Positions 18,031 to 28,940 are shown, numbered from the stretch's first letter. The stretch: 64,000 bases of DNA from an unicellular cyanobacterium SU2 (GCA_002110465.1 NEED01000073.1:246338-310337); one strand, 5' to 3'. Program-made: numbers and translations. The notes: generated by a model not told the origin, from the letters alone.

Positions 18031-18924
18031 ATGAAGATTAATACCCAACTTCATAGGGAACCTTTATCTGATAAAGTAGGACAAAAAATTCTAAATCTTG
18101 ATAAGGTTAGTATTTTAGACTTAGATCAACAAGCAATTATTGATCTGTTTAAATCCTCTGGGGTTTTGCTATTTAGAGGATTTGAGGCTGATGTTAATAC
18201 CTTTACTGAGTTTAGTAATTCATTAAGTACCAATTTTCTTGACTATTCTGGAGGGGTTTTTAATCGTCGGGTTATCAATAATAATCAAACCGTTTTAAGT
18301 GTCAATGATTTCAAAGACGAGATTAAATTACATGGGGAAATGTACTATCAAAAAATTCAACCCCTAATGCTGTGGTTTTTCTGTGCTACTCCTCCTGTAG
18401 AAAAGGGCGAAACAATTATTTGTGATGCACAACAATTTTTCAAGGAACTGAGTGAGTCCATGAAAGTGTTATTCAATCAAAAGAAATTAAAATATGTCAG
18501 TTATTGGAATAAAGAAGGTTGGCAAAAACGCTACAAAACCACTGATTTAAAAGTGGTCAAGGAAACTTGTGCCAATAATGGTACACAGGTCAAAGTTAAT
18601 GAAGATGAATCAATTAACTTAGAATATATGTGTCCAGCAATTTATCCTAGCCGAGACGGAAACCACCCCACTTTTATCGGTAGCTTATTACCCGCTAAAA
18701 AGATCGACCCCAACATTGTCAATTTTGATGATGGTTCAGAAATTACCGATGATATCATGTCCGAACTCTATCAAATTGGAGAGAAAATAACCACAGAAAT
18801 TGCTTGGCAAAAAGGAGATATTTTAATGATAGACAATACTAGAATTATGCACGGAAGAAGAACTATCATTGATGATCAACGAGATATTTATATCCGTTTA
18901 TGTTCTCCCTCTTTTCCTTTTTAA
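18031..18924 (+). CDS. TauD/SyrP-like Fe(II)/2-oxoglutarate dioxygenase
   Basis: A 297-aa member of the TauD/TfdA superfamily. Residues LFKSSGVLLFRGFEAD at 39-54 match the family N-terminus. The iron triad is H101-x-E103 (LHGEMYY; Glu instead of the usual Asp, as in clavaminate synthase-like members) and H274 (RIMHGRR), with Arg284 or Arg289 available for 2-oxoglutarate. It should hydroxylate or desaturate a small molecule; the substrate is unknown. It lies 32 bases after the aldolase gene and 31 bases before the tocopherol methyltransferase gene, so a shared transcript is likely, though a shared pathway is not proven. Confidence 0.85.
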   Translation: MKINTQLHREPLSDKVGQKILNLDKVSILDLDQQAIIDLFKSSGVLLFRGFEADVNTFTEFSNSLSTNFLDYSGGVFNRRVINNNQTVLSVNDFKDEIKLHGEMYYQKIQPLMLWFFCATPPVEKGETIICDAQQFFKELSESMKVLFNQKKLKYVSYWNKEGWQKRYKTTDLKVVKETCANNGTQVKVNEDESINLEYMCPAIYPSRDGNHPTFIGSLLPAKKIDPNIVNFDDGSEITDDIMSELYQIGEKITTEIAWQKGDILMIDNTRIMHGRRTIIDDQRDIYIRLCSPSFPF

Positions 18925-18955
18925 TTAAGTTTGTATTGAAGAAAAAACTATCAAA

Positions 18956-19807
18956 ATGAGTTCTTTACTTTCCCAAGAAATTGCCCAATTTTATGACGCT
19001 TCTAGCAACCTGTGGGAGCAAATTTGGGGTGAACATATGCACCATGGTTACTACGGTAAAGCCGGTAACTATAAAATTAATCGTCGTCAAGCCCAAATTG
19101 ATTTAATTGAAGAATTACTGACTTGGGCGGATGTTAAAACAGGAGAAAACCTCATTGATGTGGGGTGTGGAATTGGAGGAAGTACCCTCTATTTAGCCCA
19201 AAAATTTAACGCTAATGCGACAGGAATCACCCTATCCCCTGTACAAGCTGCTAGAGCTACCGAAAGAGCCAAAAATGTTAATTTGCAAGAAACAGTTAAT
19301 TTCCAAGTAGCTGATGCCTTAAATATCCCCTTTCCAGACAATAATTTTGACCTAGTATGGTCTCTTGAAAGTGGCGAACATATGCCTGATAAAACAAAAT
19401 TTCTTGAAGAATGTTATCGAGTGCTTAAACCAGGGGGGACTTTTATTTTAGCTACTTGGTGTCATCGTCCTACTAATTCCCTAGCAGGTGAATTAACTCC
19501 TGATGAAAAACAACATTTAGCAGAAATTTATCGGGTTTATTGTTTACCCTATGTGATTTCTTTACCCGAATATGAAAAAATTGCCAATGATTGTGGATTT
19601 AAAGCAATTAAATCTGATGATTGGTCAATAGCAGTTGCGCCTTTTTGGGATGTTGTAATTGACTCTGCTTTGGATATTCAAGCCATAACTGGATTATTAA
19701 AAAGTGGCTGGAAAACCATAGAAGGAGCATTATTTTTAGGGTTAATGAGTCGGGGATATGAACGAGGATTAATTCGCTTTGGGTTACTCTGTGGTCAAAA
19801 AGATTAA
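18956..19807 (+). CDS. Gamma-tocopherol C-methyltransferase
   Basis: A 283-aa SAM-dependent methyltransferase strongly resembling the cyanobacterial/plant gamma-tocopherol methyltransferase (VTE4; Synechocystis slr0089), which makes alpha-tocopherol from gamma-tocopherol. Diagnostic segments are FYDASSNLWEQIWGEHMHHG at the N-terminus, SAM motif I LIDVGCGIGGSTLYLA (about 66-81), VWSLESGEHMPDK (about 140) and the C-terminal GYERGLIRFGLL. It lacks the N-terminal extension of some relatives; without it the start at 18956 matches the conserved FYD region. Membrane association is expected from the substrate, but no transmembrane segment is clear. It is the last gene of a four-gene run. Confidence 0.9.
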   Translation: MSSLLSQEIAQFYDASSNLWEQIWGEHMHHGYYGKAGNYKINRRQAQIDLIEELLTWADVKTGENLIDVGCGIGGSTLYLAQKFNANATGITLSPVQAARATERAKNVNLQETVNFQVADALNIPFPDNNFDLVWSLESGEHMPDKTKFLEECYRVLKPGGTFILATWCHRPTNSLAGELTPDEKQHLAEIYRVYCLPYVISLPEYEKIANDCGFKAIKSDDWSIAVAPFWDVVIDSALDIQAITGLLKSGWKTIEGALFLGLMSRGYERGLIRFGLLCGQKD

Positions 19808-19948
19808 TCTTAAGCTTTTAACACTTTCCAGACACGCCCTAGAAGTGGCAGCGGTATTCTAAAGTTTTCTGTCATCGATGTTACAAAATCCCAATCTATA
19901 TGTCAGGCTAAAAGTAAGCCAAGTTATCTATATGGAGTGAAGTAGATT

Positions 19949-20167
19949 ATGACTACCGAAGACAAAGCCAGAGAACTGATGGTTAAAGAACGCCTTGCGG
20001 ACGAGGAACGCCATGAAAAGATGGTAAGTCGTGCGGTGGAAGCTGAGGAAGCTTATCCTGAAAAAAACCTAGAAGAAACGGCTAGGGAATTATTAACTCA
20101 AGAACGTCAACACGAGGAAGCGATAGAAGATAAAATGTTACACCGTGCAGTTGAAAACATCCAATAA
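19949..20167 (+). CDS. Small charged protein with internal duplication
   Basis: A 72-aa, very Glu/Lys/Arg-rich, probably helical protein. It consists of two similar halves: ARELMVKERLADEERH...MVSRAVE (residues about 8-31) and ARELLTQERQHEEAIED.MLHRAVE (45-68), so it arose by internal duplication. No known family recognised. A GAGTGAAG Shine-Dalgarno-like stretch precedes the ATG. A hairpin follows the stop (20182-20198). Confidence 0.7.
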   Translation: MTTEDKARELMVKERLADEERHEKMVSRAVEAEEAYPEKNLEETARELLTQERQHEEAIEDKMLHRAVENIQ

Positions 20168-20181
20168 ATAAAATCAAACAA

Positions 20182-20198
20182 GGTGGGCATCGCCCACC
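20182..20198 (+). terminator. Stem-loop behind the small charged protein
   Basis: GGTGGGC-ATC-GCCCACC is a perfect 7-bp stem with a 3-base loop, 15 bases after the stop codon. It lacks a T-tract, so it may act as an mRNA end-stabiliser or weak terminator. Confidence 0.45.
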
Positions 20199-20360
20199 CT
20201 AGATCATTAGGAAACAACAACCATCGAGCTGGTTTTCCCGTATCTACTATGCTAAGCTGATAATTAATAACAGACTAAAGCCTGATTCTACCAACACAAA
20301 GTCCGCGAGGGTGGACTAAATTAATAGGTTGCGTAGGCAACTTTTGTTTGTATCGCTTAA

Positions 20361-20421
20361 CTCTTGCCGAGTTCAATTCCATTATTTATGATAGTTTGGT
20401 ATAAATGATACCGCAGAACCA
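20361..20421. repeat. 60-base dispersed repeat, copy 2
   Basis: Second copy of the repeat at 14884-14943 (about 84 percent identity by eye). It lies in the gene-free stretch 20168-20452, which also has AGTCCGCGAGGGTGGACT and GTTGCGTAGGCAAC hairpins and no open frame. Confidence 0.6.
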
Positions 20422-20452
20422 TCGAGCTTAACTCAACGTTAATTTTAAAATA

Positions 20453-20890
20453 TTATTCTGGAATAATTCTAGTCATTAATTCTTCAAAAGTGTAAGGACA
20501 TTTTTTAGGAAGGTCTAATTTATATTCACTTAAAACTAGCCGCTTAGCGCGTTCATATTGTTTATCTATATCAATTTTTTTTAAAAGCGTTTGAGTAGCT
20601 CTATCTTCAATCTCATCTTGAAAATTATTAATTTCTTTGATCCAGTGATTTCTAGGGAAAATTTCTTGACAAGAGTCAAGCTTAAGACGATGTTCAATAA
20701 GCCGTTTTAAAAAGCTATTGACAGCGTTTAATTTTTCATTTCCCAAGTCTTTTATTTCCTCTTTTAAGTTATCCCAATCAAGTGCTTTAACGTCGTGTTT
20801 GCCTAACGCTTTTGCTTGTTCTTGTGTCCATTTAAAAAAGTCTGTTTCATAAAGATTCGTGACTTCAGGGATATTATGGACTTGACTCAT
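20453..20890 (-). CDS. DUF29-family protein
   Basis: A 145-aa protein typical of the cyanobacterial DUF29 family: LYETDFFKWTQEQAKALG near the start, LDWDNLKEEIKDLGNEKLNAVNSFLKRLIEHRLKL in the middle and a C-terminal LPKKCPYTFEELM. Mostly helical, no signal peptide, function unknown. The family occurs in many copies per cyanobacterial genome. It is convergent with nothing; sqdB lies upstream on the same strand, 81 bases away. Confidence 0.85.
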   Translation of the reverse strand: MSQVHNIPEVTNLYETDFFKWTQEQAKALGKHDVKALDWDNLKEEIKDLGNEKLNAVNSFLKRLIEHRLKLDSCQEIFPRNHWIKEINNFQDEIEDRATQTLLKKIDIDKQYERAKRLVLSEYKLDLPKKCPYTFEELMTRIIPE

Positions 20891-20971
20891 AGATTAGACT
20901 CCTACTCAAATTGTTTGACACCCTCCAGCAGTTTTATGGTCTTAGGGAGGATGTCCAATCAACTATTTGAA

Positions 20972-22132
<1,161 letters not shown>

Positions 22133-22271
22133 TCAATAAATTATTTTGCCAATTTTCGGTAAATGTACCAGATCTTGATGCTTTCTAGACCATTTGATCT
22201 TGATAATTTGTGCCTGATACAACAGTTTACCATCTTCTTTGAACAGTATTCTTATAGATTATGTTCATCGG

Positions 22272-23216
22272 CTAGGAAATTTGTTTTCTATCAAGTTCGA
22301 GTAACACCTCTGATTCAGGGTGTAGTGTTTCCCCCTTCAAGGGAGGAAGGACGGGAAAAAAAGGCTGATGCAGACTAATTAGCTGAGCTAAGACTTTCTT
22401 CAATTGGGTACGGGGAACAATCGCATCCACAAAGCCATGTTTGAGTAAATATTCCGAAGTTTGAAAGCCTTCGGGTAGTTTTTCTCGTAAGGTTTGTTCA
22501 ATCACCCGTCGTCCAGCAAACCCAATGGTAGCTTTGGGTTCAGCTAATATAATATCCCCTAACATGGCAAAACTGGCGGTAACTCCCCCGGTGGTGGGAT
22601 GGGTTAATACCGGAATATAAAGTAATTTCTTGTCTCGATGTAATGCTAAGGCTCCAGAAATTTTGGCCATCTGCATTAAACTTAACATTCCCTCTTGCAT
22701 CCGCGCCCCTCCCGAAGCACAAATAATCACAACGGGTAATCGTTCTTGGGTAGCATATTCAATCAAACGACAGAGTTTTTCCCCAACTACTGATCCCATA
22801 CTTCCCCCCATAAACCGAAAATCCATCACCCCGAGGGCAAGGGGTAAACCATCGACTAATCCTGTTCCTGTCTGTACTGCATCGATTAGTCCCGTTTTTT
22901 CTTGGGTATCTTTAAGGCGATCGCTGTAGGGTTTGCGATCGCAAAAGCTTAAAGGATCAGTGGGTTCTAGATGATCATTCAATGGTTTCCAGGTATCATC
23001 ATCGATTAACTGGGCAATGCGTTCGTCACTATTGACCCGCATATGATGACCACATTCAGCGCAAACGAGTTGATTAGCTTGAAGATCTTTAGTATAGGTA
23101 AGAACATCACAGGCAGGGCATTTAGTCCATAACCCATCAGCAATTTCCCGTTCTTGTGTTTTTTGAATAATGGGTTCGGATTTTTCTCGGTTAGCAAACC
23201 AATCTAATAGAGACAT
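22272..23216 (-). CDS. accD: Acetyl-CoA carboxylase carboxyltransferase beta subunit
   Basis: A 314-aa subunit of acetyl-CoA carboxylase, which moves the carboxyl group from carboxybiotin to acetyl-CoA in fatty acid synthesis. The N-terminal zinc ribbon is seen as CPACDVLTY...CAECGHH (C34, C37, C53, C56), followed by the crotonase-like core with [32 protein letters not shown] and [14 protein letters not shown]. The C-terminus is short and unconserved. The ATG at 23216 is standard for the family (MSLLDWF). Its neighbours are sqdB downstream and a small DUF2007-like gene upstream on the same strand. Confidence 0.97.
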   Translation of the reverse strand: MSLLDWFANREKSEPIIQKTQEREIADGLWTKCPACDVLTYTKDLQANQLVCAECGHHMRVNSDERIAQLIDDDTWKPLNDHLEPTDPLSFCDRKPYSDRLKDTQEKTGLIDAVQTGTGLVDGLPLALGVMDFRFMGGSMGSVVGEKLCRLIEYATQERLPVVIICASGGARMQEGMLSLMQMAKISGALALHRDKKLLYIPVLTHPTTGGVTASFAMLGDIILAEPKATIGFAGRRVIEQTLREKLPEGFQTSEYLLKHGFVDAIVPRTQLKKVLAQLISLHQPFFPVLPPLKGETLHPESEVLLELDRKQIS

Positions 23217-23266
23217 ATATATTTAAGCAATTAAATTAACTAATAAAGTTGTGATCAACGGTGGAT

Positions 23267-23497
23267 TTAATCTTCTTCAGGTGAACTTAATAATAGCAAA
23301 GCCGTCCACTGATCAGAAGAACGAACTTGTAGGGCAGCTTGAGACCCTTGGCCACAATAGACCCCAATGCCAATGTCAATCACACGACTGGGGATATCAT
23401 AGGCAGCTAATATTTGTTGCATAAATTCAGCTTCCCAACGAGACCTAGTAGTCCTCACCGTAATCCAAGATATCAAGTTTATTTTATCAGGAGTCAT
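23267..23497 (-). CDS. Small DUF2007-like protein
   Basis: A 76-aa protein with the pattern of DUF2007 (a GlnB-like ferredoxin fold): WITVRTTRSRWEAEFMQQIL, a ...YDIPSRVID... turn and a final strand LQVRSSDQWTALLLL. Function unknown. It lies 50 bases upstream of accD and 27 bases downstream of the prepilin peptidase gene on the same strand, so it may be co-transcribed with either. Confidence 0.55.
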   Translation of the reverse strand: MTPDKINLISWITVRTTRSRWEAEFMQQILAAYDIPSRVIDIGIGVYCGQGSQAALQVRSSDQWTALLLLSSPEED

Positions 23498-23524
23498 TTA
23501 TAATCTTTGAACTTCAAGTAAAAA

Positions 23525-24337
23525 TTATATGGGTGGGAAAAATATATTAGTATAAGTGTCTAGCATCTGATCTCCCCAAAACATTGCTAAGATTGCGCCT
23601 AAAGCTAGAGACGGACCAAAGGGAAAAGGTTCTCGGCGATGGCTTAATAAGCCTAAAATTAAAGCTCCTCCCCCCACTAACGCTCCAATTCCACAGGCCA
23701 AAAAACTTGTCAACAATACATACTTCCAGCCTAACCAACCACCAATCATAGACGCTAAATATGCGTCACCATCTCCCATTCCTAATTGTTTGATGAAGAC
23801 AATAGACACCAGATTAATTAAATTAAATAACCAGATTCCGAGGACGGCTCCACTAATCCCTTTCATTAAGTAATCAGGAATATTGCCTGCTTGCCACCCC
23901 CAAATCAGTTGAAATCCTAACCCTAACCCTAACCCTGATTTCGTTAAAACGCCAGGCAAGGTCATGGTATCCCAATCAATTAAAGAAAGGGCGATTAACC
24001 AACTACTTAACACCCAGTAACCCACGGTGGTTAGGGTAAAGCCAAACTGCCAAAAAATCCAACAAAACAAAAGTCCGGTCGCCGCTTCTACTAAAGGATA
24101 ACGCATCGAAATAGAAGTCCGACACCAACGACAACGCCCTCGTAACCATAACCACCCTAACACCGGAACATTTTCCGTTTTTCCTAATTGATGATGACAT
24201 TTTGGACAACGGGATGGCGGATGGAGTAGAGAAAGCCCCTCTGGTAAGCGATAAATCACAACGTTAAGGAAGCTGCCAATAGATGCTCCAAAAGCTAAGA
24301 CAAACGGTAGGGTAATAGCGGCGATTAATAAATCCAT
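23525..24337 (-). CDS. pilD: Prepilin peptidase (type IV, leader peptidase/N-methyltransferase)
   Basis: A 270-aa polytopic membrane aspartyl protease that cleaves and N-methylates type IV prepilins. It has the N-terminal FGASIGSFLNVVIYRLPEG motif and two CxxC pairs (CPKC and CRWC, about 44-73) typical of bifunctional enzymes. The two catalytic aspartates lie in LIDWDTMTLP and GMGDGDAYLASMIG (GxGD motif). About eight transmembrane helices. It supports pilus assembly, motility and DNA uptake. It is divergent from hisD. Confidence 0.93.
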   Translation of the reverse strand: MDLLIAAITLPFVLAFGASIGSFLNVVIYRLPEGLSLLHPPSRCPKCHHQLGKTENVPVLGWLWLRGRCRWCRTSISMRYPLVEAATGLLFCWIFWQFGFTLTTVGYWVLSSWLIALSLIDWDTMTLPGVLTKSGLGLGLGFQLIWGWQAGNIPDYLMKGISGAVLGIWLFNLINLVSIVFIKQLGMGDGDAYLASMIGGWLGWKYVLLTSFLACGIGALVGGGALILGLLSHRREPFPFGPSLALGAILAMFWGDQMLDTYTNIFFPPI

Positions 24338-24687
24338 GATGGAGTGAAATTTGCTTAAATGCTCTAAATCATGGTAGCTTGATTATCTGCAAATTAACAT
24401 ATAATTTAGCTTATTTTCCCTGTTTGCTTTCCTCAATTATCAAAGCAAGAAAAACTAAAGAGATTGTTACTATAATTGAAAAAGTTAACTGGAATTGTCT
24501 CTTCTAAATACAATGATTGTTCGTGATCTTCAGTATTTACAAAATGTTTTGTGTTCTGATTATTGATAGATTCGGGTACTCAGTTTTATGCACACCTAGG
24601 TCACCAATTTTTTCTAAGAAGTCTCAACACTAGATATAATCAGAACTTATAATAAAAAGATGGACGCAGCATTTAGGAGTAGCGATC
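24338..24687. other. Intergenic region between pilD and hisD
   Basis: 350 bases of divergent promoter DNA. A 17-codon open frame (24513-24566, MIVRDLQYLQNVLCSDY) looks like the start of small cyanobacterial peptides but stops early. It has no other support, and no regulatory motif stands out. Confidence 0.4.
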
Positions 24688-25992
24688 GTGGTCAGAATTC
24701 TTAAACTTGCCCAATTAACCCCCGAAGAACTCGCCACATTACACCGACGGGCGGAACTGGATATTGATCAGGTTTTACCCATTGCTAAACAGGTAATTGA
24801 TGCGATCGCCCAAAAAGGAGATGCTGGGGTGATTGAATATGCCCGTAAGTTCGACTATCCAGGGGCATCGGTAGACAATATTAAAGTAACAGAAGCGGAA
24901 TTTGCCCAAGCAAGAGAATTAGTTGAACCAGACGTTAAAATTGCTGTTGAACAAGCATTTCGCAACATTAAAGCGGTTCATCAAGGTCAAATGCCAGAAC
25001 CAATACACTTGGCTGAAATTGATAACGGTATTTTCGCAGGAGAGAAAATTACCCCTATTCCTAGGGTAGGATTATATGTTCCTAGGGGACGCGGCGCGTT
25101 TCCCTCAATCATGTTAATGCTGACTATTCCAGCGATGGTAGCAGGGGTGGAAAAAATTGTGGTTTGTACTCCTCCTGATAAACAGGGGAATGTAGAACCT
25201 ATTTCCCTATTCGTGGCTGAAATGGCTGGGGTAAAGGAAATTTATAAACTTGGTGGCATCCAAGCATTGGGGGCGATCGCTTTGGGAACTGAAACCATAC
25301 CGAAAGTTGATAAACTGATTGGACCTTGTAGCATCTATGGGGCAGCCGCTAAACGAATTTTAGTCGGTACAGTAGATGTGGGACTTCCTGCAGGACCGAG
25401 TGAAGGTATTGTCTTAGCTGATGAAACCACCGATCCGCAATTAGCCGCTTTAGACTTATTAATTGAAGCTGAACATGGTTCCGACTCGGCAGCATTATTA
25501 GTGACTCATAGTGAAACAGTTGCTCAAAAAGCCCAGAAATTCGCCTTAGAATATCTAGAAAAACTTCCTCAATGGCGCAGAGAATTTTGTGAAAATGGAT
25601 TAGCTGCTTATGGGGGAATTATCTTAACGTCTAGTTTAGAAGAATCGATTAATTTTATTAATGATTATGCCCCTGAACATTTAGAAGTGTTAGTGGCAGA
25701 TCCCCTCAGTTTACTGGGAAAAATTAACAACGCTGGGGAAATTTTGTTAGGAAAATATACTCCCTCTTCGGCGGCTACCTATGCCATTGGGGTTAATGCT
25801 GTCTTGCCTACAGGAGGCTTTGCGAGGTCTTATTCGGCGGTGTCGGTATTTGACTTTCTCAAACGCTCAACGGTGGCTTATTTAACGGCTGAAGGCTTTG
25901 ATAATGTTAAACAAACGGCCCAAACCTTAGCTAATTATGAGGAGTTTCCTGCCCATGGAATGGCTATTGAAGAGCGAGAAAAATTGTTGTAA
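24688..25992 (+). CDS. hisD: Histidinol dehydrogenase
   Basis: A 434-aa zinc enzyme for the last two steps of histidine synthesis (histidinol to histidine with NAD). Typical segments are VPRGRGAFPSIMLMLTIPA, VVCTPPDK, KLGGIQALGAIALGT, KLIGPCSIYGAAAKR, GPSEGIVLADE, LIEAEHGSDS with zinc-ligand residues, and the C-terminal PTGGFARSYSAVSVFDFLK. Length is normal. The start is GTG at 24688, supported by the Shine-Dalgarno AGGAG at 24675-24679, eight bases upstream. hisH is also in this window (60.6 kb) but far away, so the his genes are scattered as usual for cyanobacteria. Confidence 0.96.
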   Translation: MVRILKLAQLTPEELATLHRRAELDIDQVLPIAKQVIDAIAQKGDAGVIEYARKFDYPGASVDNIKVTEAEFAQARELVEPDVKIAVEQAFRNIKAVHQGQMPEPIHLAEIDNGIFAGEKITPIPRVGLYVPRGRGAFPSIMLMLTIPAMVAGVEKIVVCTPPDKQGNVEPISLFVAEMAGVKEIYKLGGIQALGAIALGTETIPKVDKLIGPCSIYGAAAKRILVGTVDVGLPAGPSEGIVLADETTDPQLAALDLLIEAEHGSDSAALLVTHSETVAQKAQKFALEYLEKLPQWRREFCENGLAAYGGIILTSSLEESINFINDYAPEHLEVLVADPLSLLGKINNAGEILLGKYTPSSAATYAIGVNAVLPTGGFARSYSAVSVFDFLKRSTVAYLTAEGFDNVKQTAQTLANYEEFPAHGMAIEEREKLL

Positions 25993-26087
25993 ATTTTTTC
26001 TAACATAATAGGAATTAAATAACAATTAACCCCCAATAAAACCTAAACTTGCTTTTTGGATCTAAAAGCTATTTTTTGCTGCCAGCC

Positions 26088-28217
26088 CTATTTAGGAGCA
26101 GCTTCAGTAACAGAAAATATTTGATTCACCTTCAGATTTTGGAATTCTTGAACGGTTCCACTCGGCCACTCTATTGTTAGATTATCTATCATCTCGTTAG
26201 AACCTAAACCAAAATGAATACGATTATCATTTTGAGCTAAACGATGAGCACCTGATGTCAATTCTCGATACTGAGTAGTTTCACCACTGGTAAGATAAAC
26301 TTTAGTGCCAAAAGCCTCTACTCCACTATTAGTACCAACTAAATTTAGGATCAGCCAATTATTTTCGTTACCTTGATTTTGGAATAAATGATAATCATTT
26401 CCTAGGATAGATTCTCTCCCTCTTAAAATTGCTCGATCATTCGTTTTAAATGTGGATGCTCCCACAACTATATCTAAAAAACCGTCATTATTATAATCAG
26501 CAGTGGCTGTATTAACACCGATATTAAAATCTTCAAATTTTAATCCCCCCTGAAAAGTTGCCCCCCTTGCTTCTCTAATTCTTCTAAAGTGATCACCTCT
26601 ATTTTCCAGATAAATTGGTTCTTCTACTGTATATGTCGTATCTTGAGTTAAATAAATATCTAAATCTCCATCATTATCAAAATCACCACTAATAGCTGAT
26701 TTAGAAGATATTGGCAGATCATCGAGCCATTTTTGACTAGCATCAAAAAATTCTTTTTGTTGGGGTTCATAAAGAAATAATATCGGTTGAAGGGCTAATT
26801 GTTTTAAATCAAAAGATTCAAAATTTGTCTCTATTTCATTGATCGACATAGTTGATTTAACAGCTAAACTAATGCCTTGAATATTGTTTAAATAACTGTC
26901 ATCTTGTGCATCACGAGGTCGAGATATTTGGGGCAAACCAACTAATTCTATTGACCATTTAGAGGATTTTGGATCATTACCGATATATAATCCAGGCTGA
27001 TTTTTTTCTTGAGTTTTAACAATTCCTTGAACGATTAAATCTTGGCTATTCAGATTAAGACTTTCTCCATCGGAAGTCAGAGGATTTTGTTGGTTATAAC
27101 CTAGAAAAATTTGTTGATTAGTTAAATTAACATTACCGGTATCAGCAATAATTTTAGTGAATCTACTATCAAAAAAATCAATGGTTATCTCTCCTTTTGA
27201 TTGAAAACTAAATCCATTACTTTTTTTAGATTTATCAACTGCTAATTTACTAAAAATTTGATTTATTTTGGTTTTTTCTAATACCTGCACGTTGGTAGGT
27301 GTATTTTTTACTCTAGTATAAAATATATCTAAGTAACCATCATTATTAAAATCACCAGTCATAATATCTTTTACATATTTTGGATAAAAGCTTTTCGGCT
27401 GTTTGTTGAATAATTCCCACTCCTTAAATTGACCATTTTTGATTTCAAAGATCTTAACTGTTTTCTCGTCGTTAATAACAATTAAATCTTGATTGCCATC
27501 ATTTTTTAAATCAGCAGTTATCCCAAAAACGGCTCCGTCTGGTAAGTCAAAACCAATATCTGTAGCTTGTGCAAACGTTCCGTTTGATTGTTGTTCAAAT
27601 AAAGCTGTTTGACCGAGTCCATCAGGTCTTTTTTCTGTGAATTCAATGACATCAAGTTTTCCATCGAAATTATAATCTAACCAAAGAATTCCTCGACCAG
27701 CACCATAGCCATAGGCTAAGCCATTAGCAAGGATATCTTTTTCGACAAGATTACCTTGATTATTTTCAACAAATCTATTATATCCAGTGCTACTTCTTAA
27801 GCCTCCTGCACCTGTTACGATAAACAAATCTTTATCGTTATCATTGTCATAGTCTGCCCAAGAATTACCGTGAGTATCTCCTTGCCTAATTAAATTAGGT
27901 AATTCTTGTCTAGTAAAATTTTCTCCAGCATTGTTTTTTAATAAAATGACTTCATTTAAGAAAGAATTAATGGCATGAGGAGCTATCCATAAATCAAGAA
28001 ACCCATCATTATTATAGTCAACCCAATTAACACTAATACTTCCTCTTTCTCCTCGCCAAGATATCAAAGGGATTGACGTAAACAAAGTTTCCTTTTTAGG
28101 ATAAAAGTTCTTTATATTAGCAGCTAAAAGATATCCATACCCATGAACAAAAATAGATACATGAAATGAAATATAAATCGTTAAAATAATACCAATGATA
28201 CTTAAAATTTTTTTCAT
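26088..28217 (-). CDS. FG-GAP/VCBS repeat protein with ASPIC/UnbV C-terminus
   Basis: A 709-aa protein of the CRTAC1 type. The N-terminal hydrophobic segment (IIGIILTIYISFHVSIFVHG) is an uncleaved anchor or signal. Several FG-GAP/VCBS beta-propeller blades follow, each with a calcium-like loop: DYNNDGFLDLWI, DYDNDNDKDLFI, DYNFDGKLDVIE, DFNNDGYLDIFY, DFDNDGDLDIYL, DYNNDGFLDIVV. The C-terminal ASPIC/UnbV domain shows HRLAQNDNRIHFGLG and IEWPSGTVQEFQNLKVNQ. It is probably an exported, calcium-binding surface protein; partner unknown. It is convergent with hisD. Confidence 0.88.
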   Translation of the reverse strand: MKKILSIIGIILTIYISFHVSIFVHGYGYLLAANIKNFYPKKETLFTSIPLISWRGERGSISVNWVDYNNDGFLDLWIAPHAINSFLNEVILLKNNAGENFTRQELPNLIRQGDTHGNSWADYDNDNDKDLFIVTGAGGLRSSTGYNRFVENNQGNLVEKDILANGLAYGYGAGRGILWLDYNFDGKLDVIEFTEKRPDGLGQTALFEQQSNGTFAQATDIGFDLPDGAVFGITADLKNDGNQDLIVINDEKTVKIFEIKNGQFKEWELFNKQPKSFYPKYVKDIMTGDFNNDGYLDIFYTRVKNTPTNVQVLEKTKINQIFSKLAVDKSKKSNGFSFQSKGEITIDFFDSRFTKIIADTGNVNLTNQQIFLGYNQQNPLTSDGESLNLNSQDLIVQGIVKTQEKNQPGLYIGNDPKSSKWSIELVGLPQISRPRDAQDDSYLNNIQGISLAVKSTMSINEIETNFESFDLKQLALQPILFLYEPQQKEFFDASQKWLDDLPISSKSAISGDFDNDGDLDIYLTQDTTYTVEEPIYLENRGDHFRRIREARGATFQGGLKFEDFNIGVNTATADYNNDGFLDIVVGASTFKTNDRAILRGRESILGNDYHLFQNQGNENNWLILNLVGTNSGVEAFGTKVYLTSGETTQYRELTSGAHRLAQNDNRIHFGLGSNEMIDNLTIEWPSGTVQEFQNLKVNQIFSVTEAAPK

Positions 28218-28364
28218 TTTAGTTGATGTAAGTTTATTTGAGCCATTAGAAACTTTATAAGGTAATAGCGTTACCCAATCTTCTATTGATCGAGTAACGC
28301 TACTAAATATATTTATGTTTTGCTCTTGTCACCAAATACTCTAACTTCCATCAGGGCAAAAATC

Positions 28365-28940
28365 TTACCACATACCCCGAATAGGAGCTTGTTCAACAGG
28401 TTCAACTACAGCAGTGCTGGGTGCTAAAGGAGGTAAGCTAACATCAGGACGACTCCAATCAATGGCTGTTCTTTCGATCAGGGCTACTTCCCTTAGATCT
28501 AAGCGAGATACCCATTGAGGCATAGCATAATCATAGAGTAACTCGAACTCCGCTATATCATCGCTGATGACAACCCATTCTCCGTCAACCACTTTCATGA
28601 TTACGTCAGAGCCAGCCACTAAAGTAGGCCAGTGCTTAGGAAGACGAGTGGTAATACGCCATACTTCATCGTCACCAATTGTAACGTAGGGAGGAGAGAT
28701 TGTTTGAACTTGAGCTACGTCACCGGTTACACCTCTGATGCGTCCGATAGCGTAGTCTTCAAACTTAAACTTAACCCAGTCTTGTTTGTAAACTTCGATG
28801 GGATCTTCTAGAGTATGACCGCGCAATTGACTAATGAGAATTTCGTCGTTAGCGGGTTCTGCTTGGACAGGAGCAACAGATAAGGCTGAGATAGCAGCCA
28901 AAGCTAGTCCTGCTAATAAATTGGGTTTTTTCGTAAACAC
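28365..28940 (-). CDS. Conserved exported cyanobacterial protein
   Basis: A 191-aa protein with a clean signal peptide (AGLALAAISALSVAPVQA, cleavage about residue 27). The mature part is acidic with beta-rich segments (IEVYKQDWVKFKFEDYAIGRI, VITRLPKHW-like WRITTRLPKHW, VDGEWVVISDDIAEFELLYD) and a proline-rich tail. I do not recognise a named family; the look is that of a conserved periplasmic or thylakoid-lumen protein. It stands alone between the VCBS gene and a lipoprotein gene on the same strand. Confidence 0.6.
   Translation of the reverse strand: MFTKKPNLLAGLALAAISALSVAPVQAEPANDEILISQLRGHTLEDPIEVYKQDWVKFKFEDYAIGRIRGVTGDVAQVQTISPPYVTIGDDEVWRITTRLPKHWPTLVAGSDVIMKVVDGEWVVISDDIAEFELLYDYAMPQWVSRLDLREVALIERTAIDWSRPDVSLPPLAPSTAVVEPVEQAPIRGMW

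Noticed and set aside
24513..24566. 17-codon frame MIVRDLQYLQNVLCSDY before hisD as a leader peptide or bacteriocin precursor
   Set aside because: Contains no His run for attenuation, no Gly-Gly leader site, and it stops too early; kept only as a note on the region.
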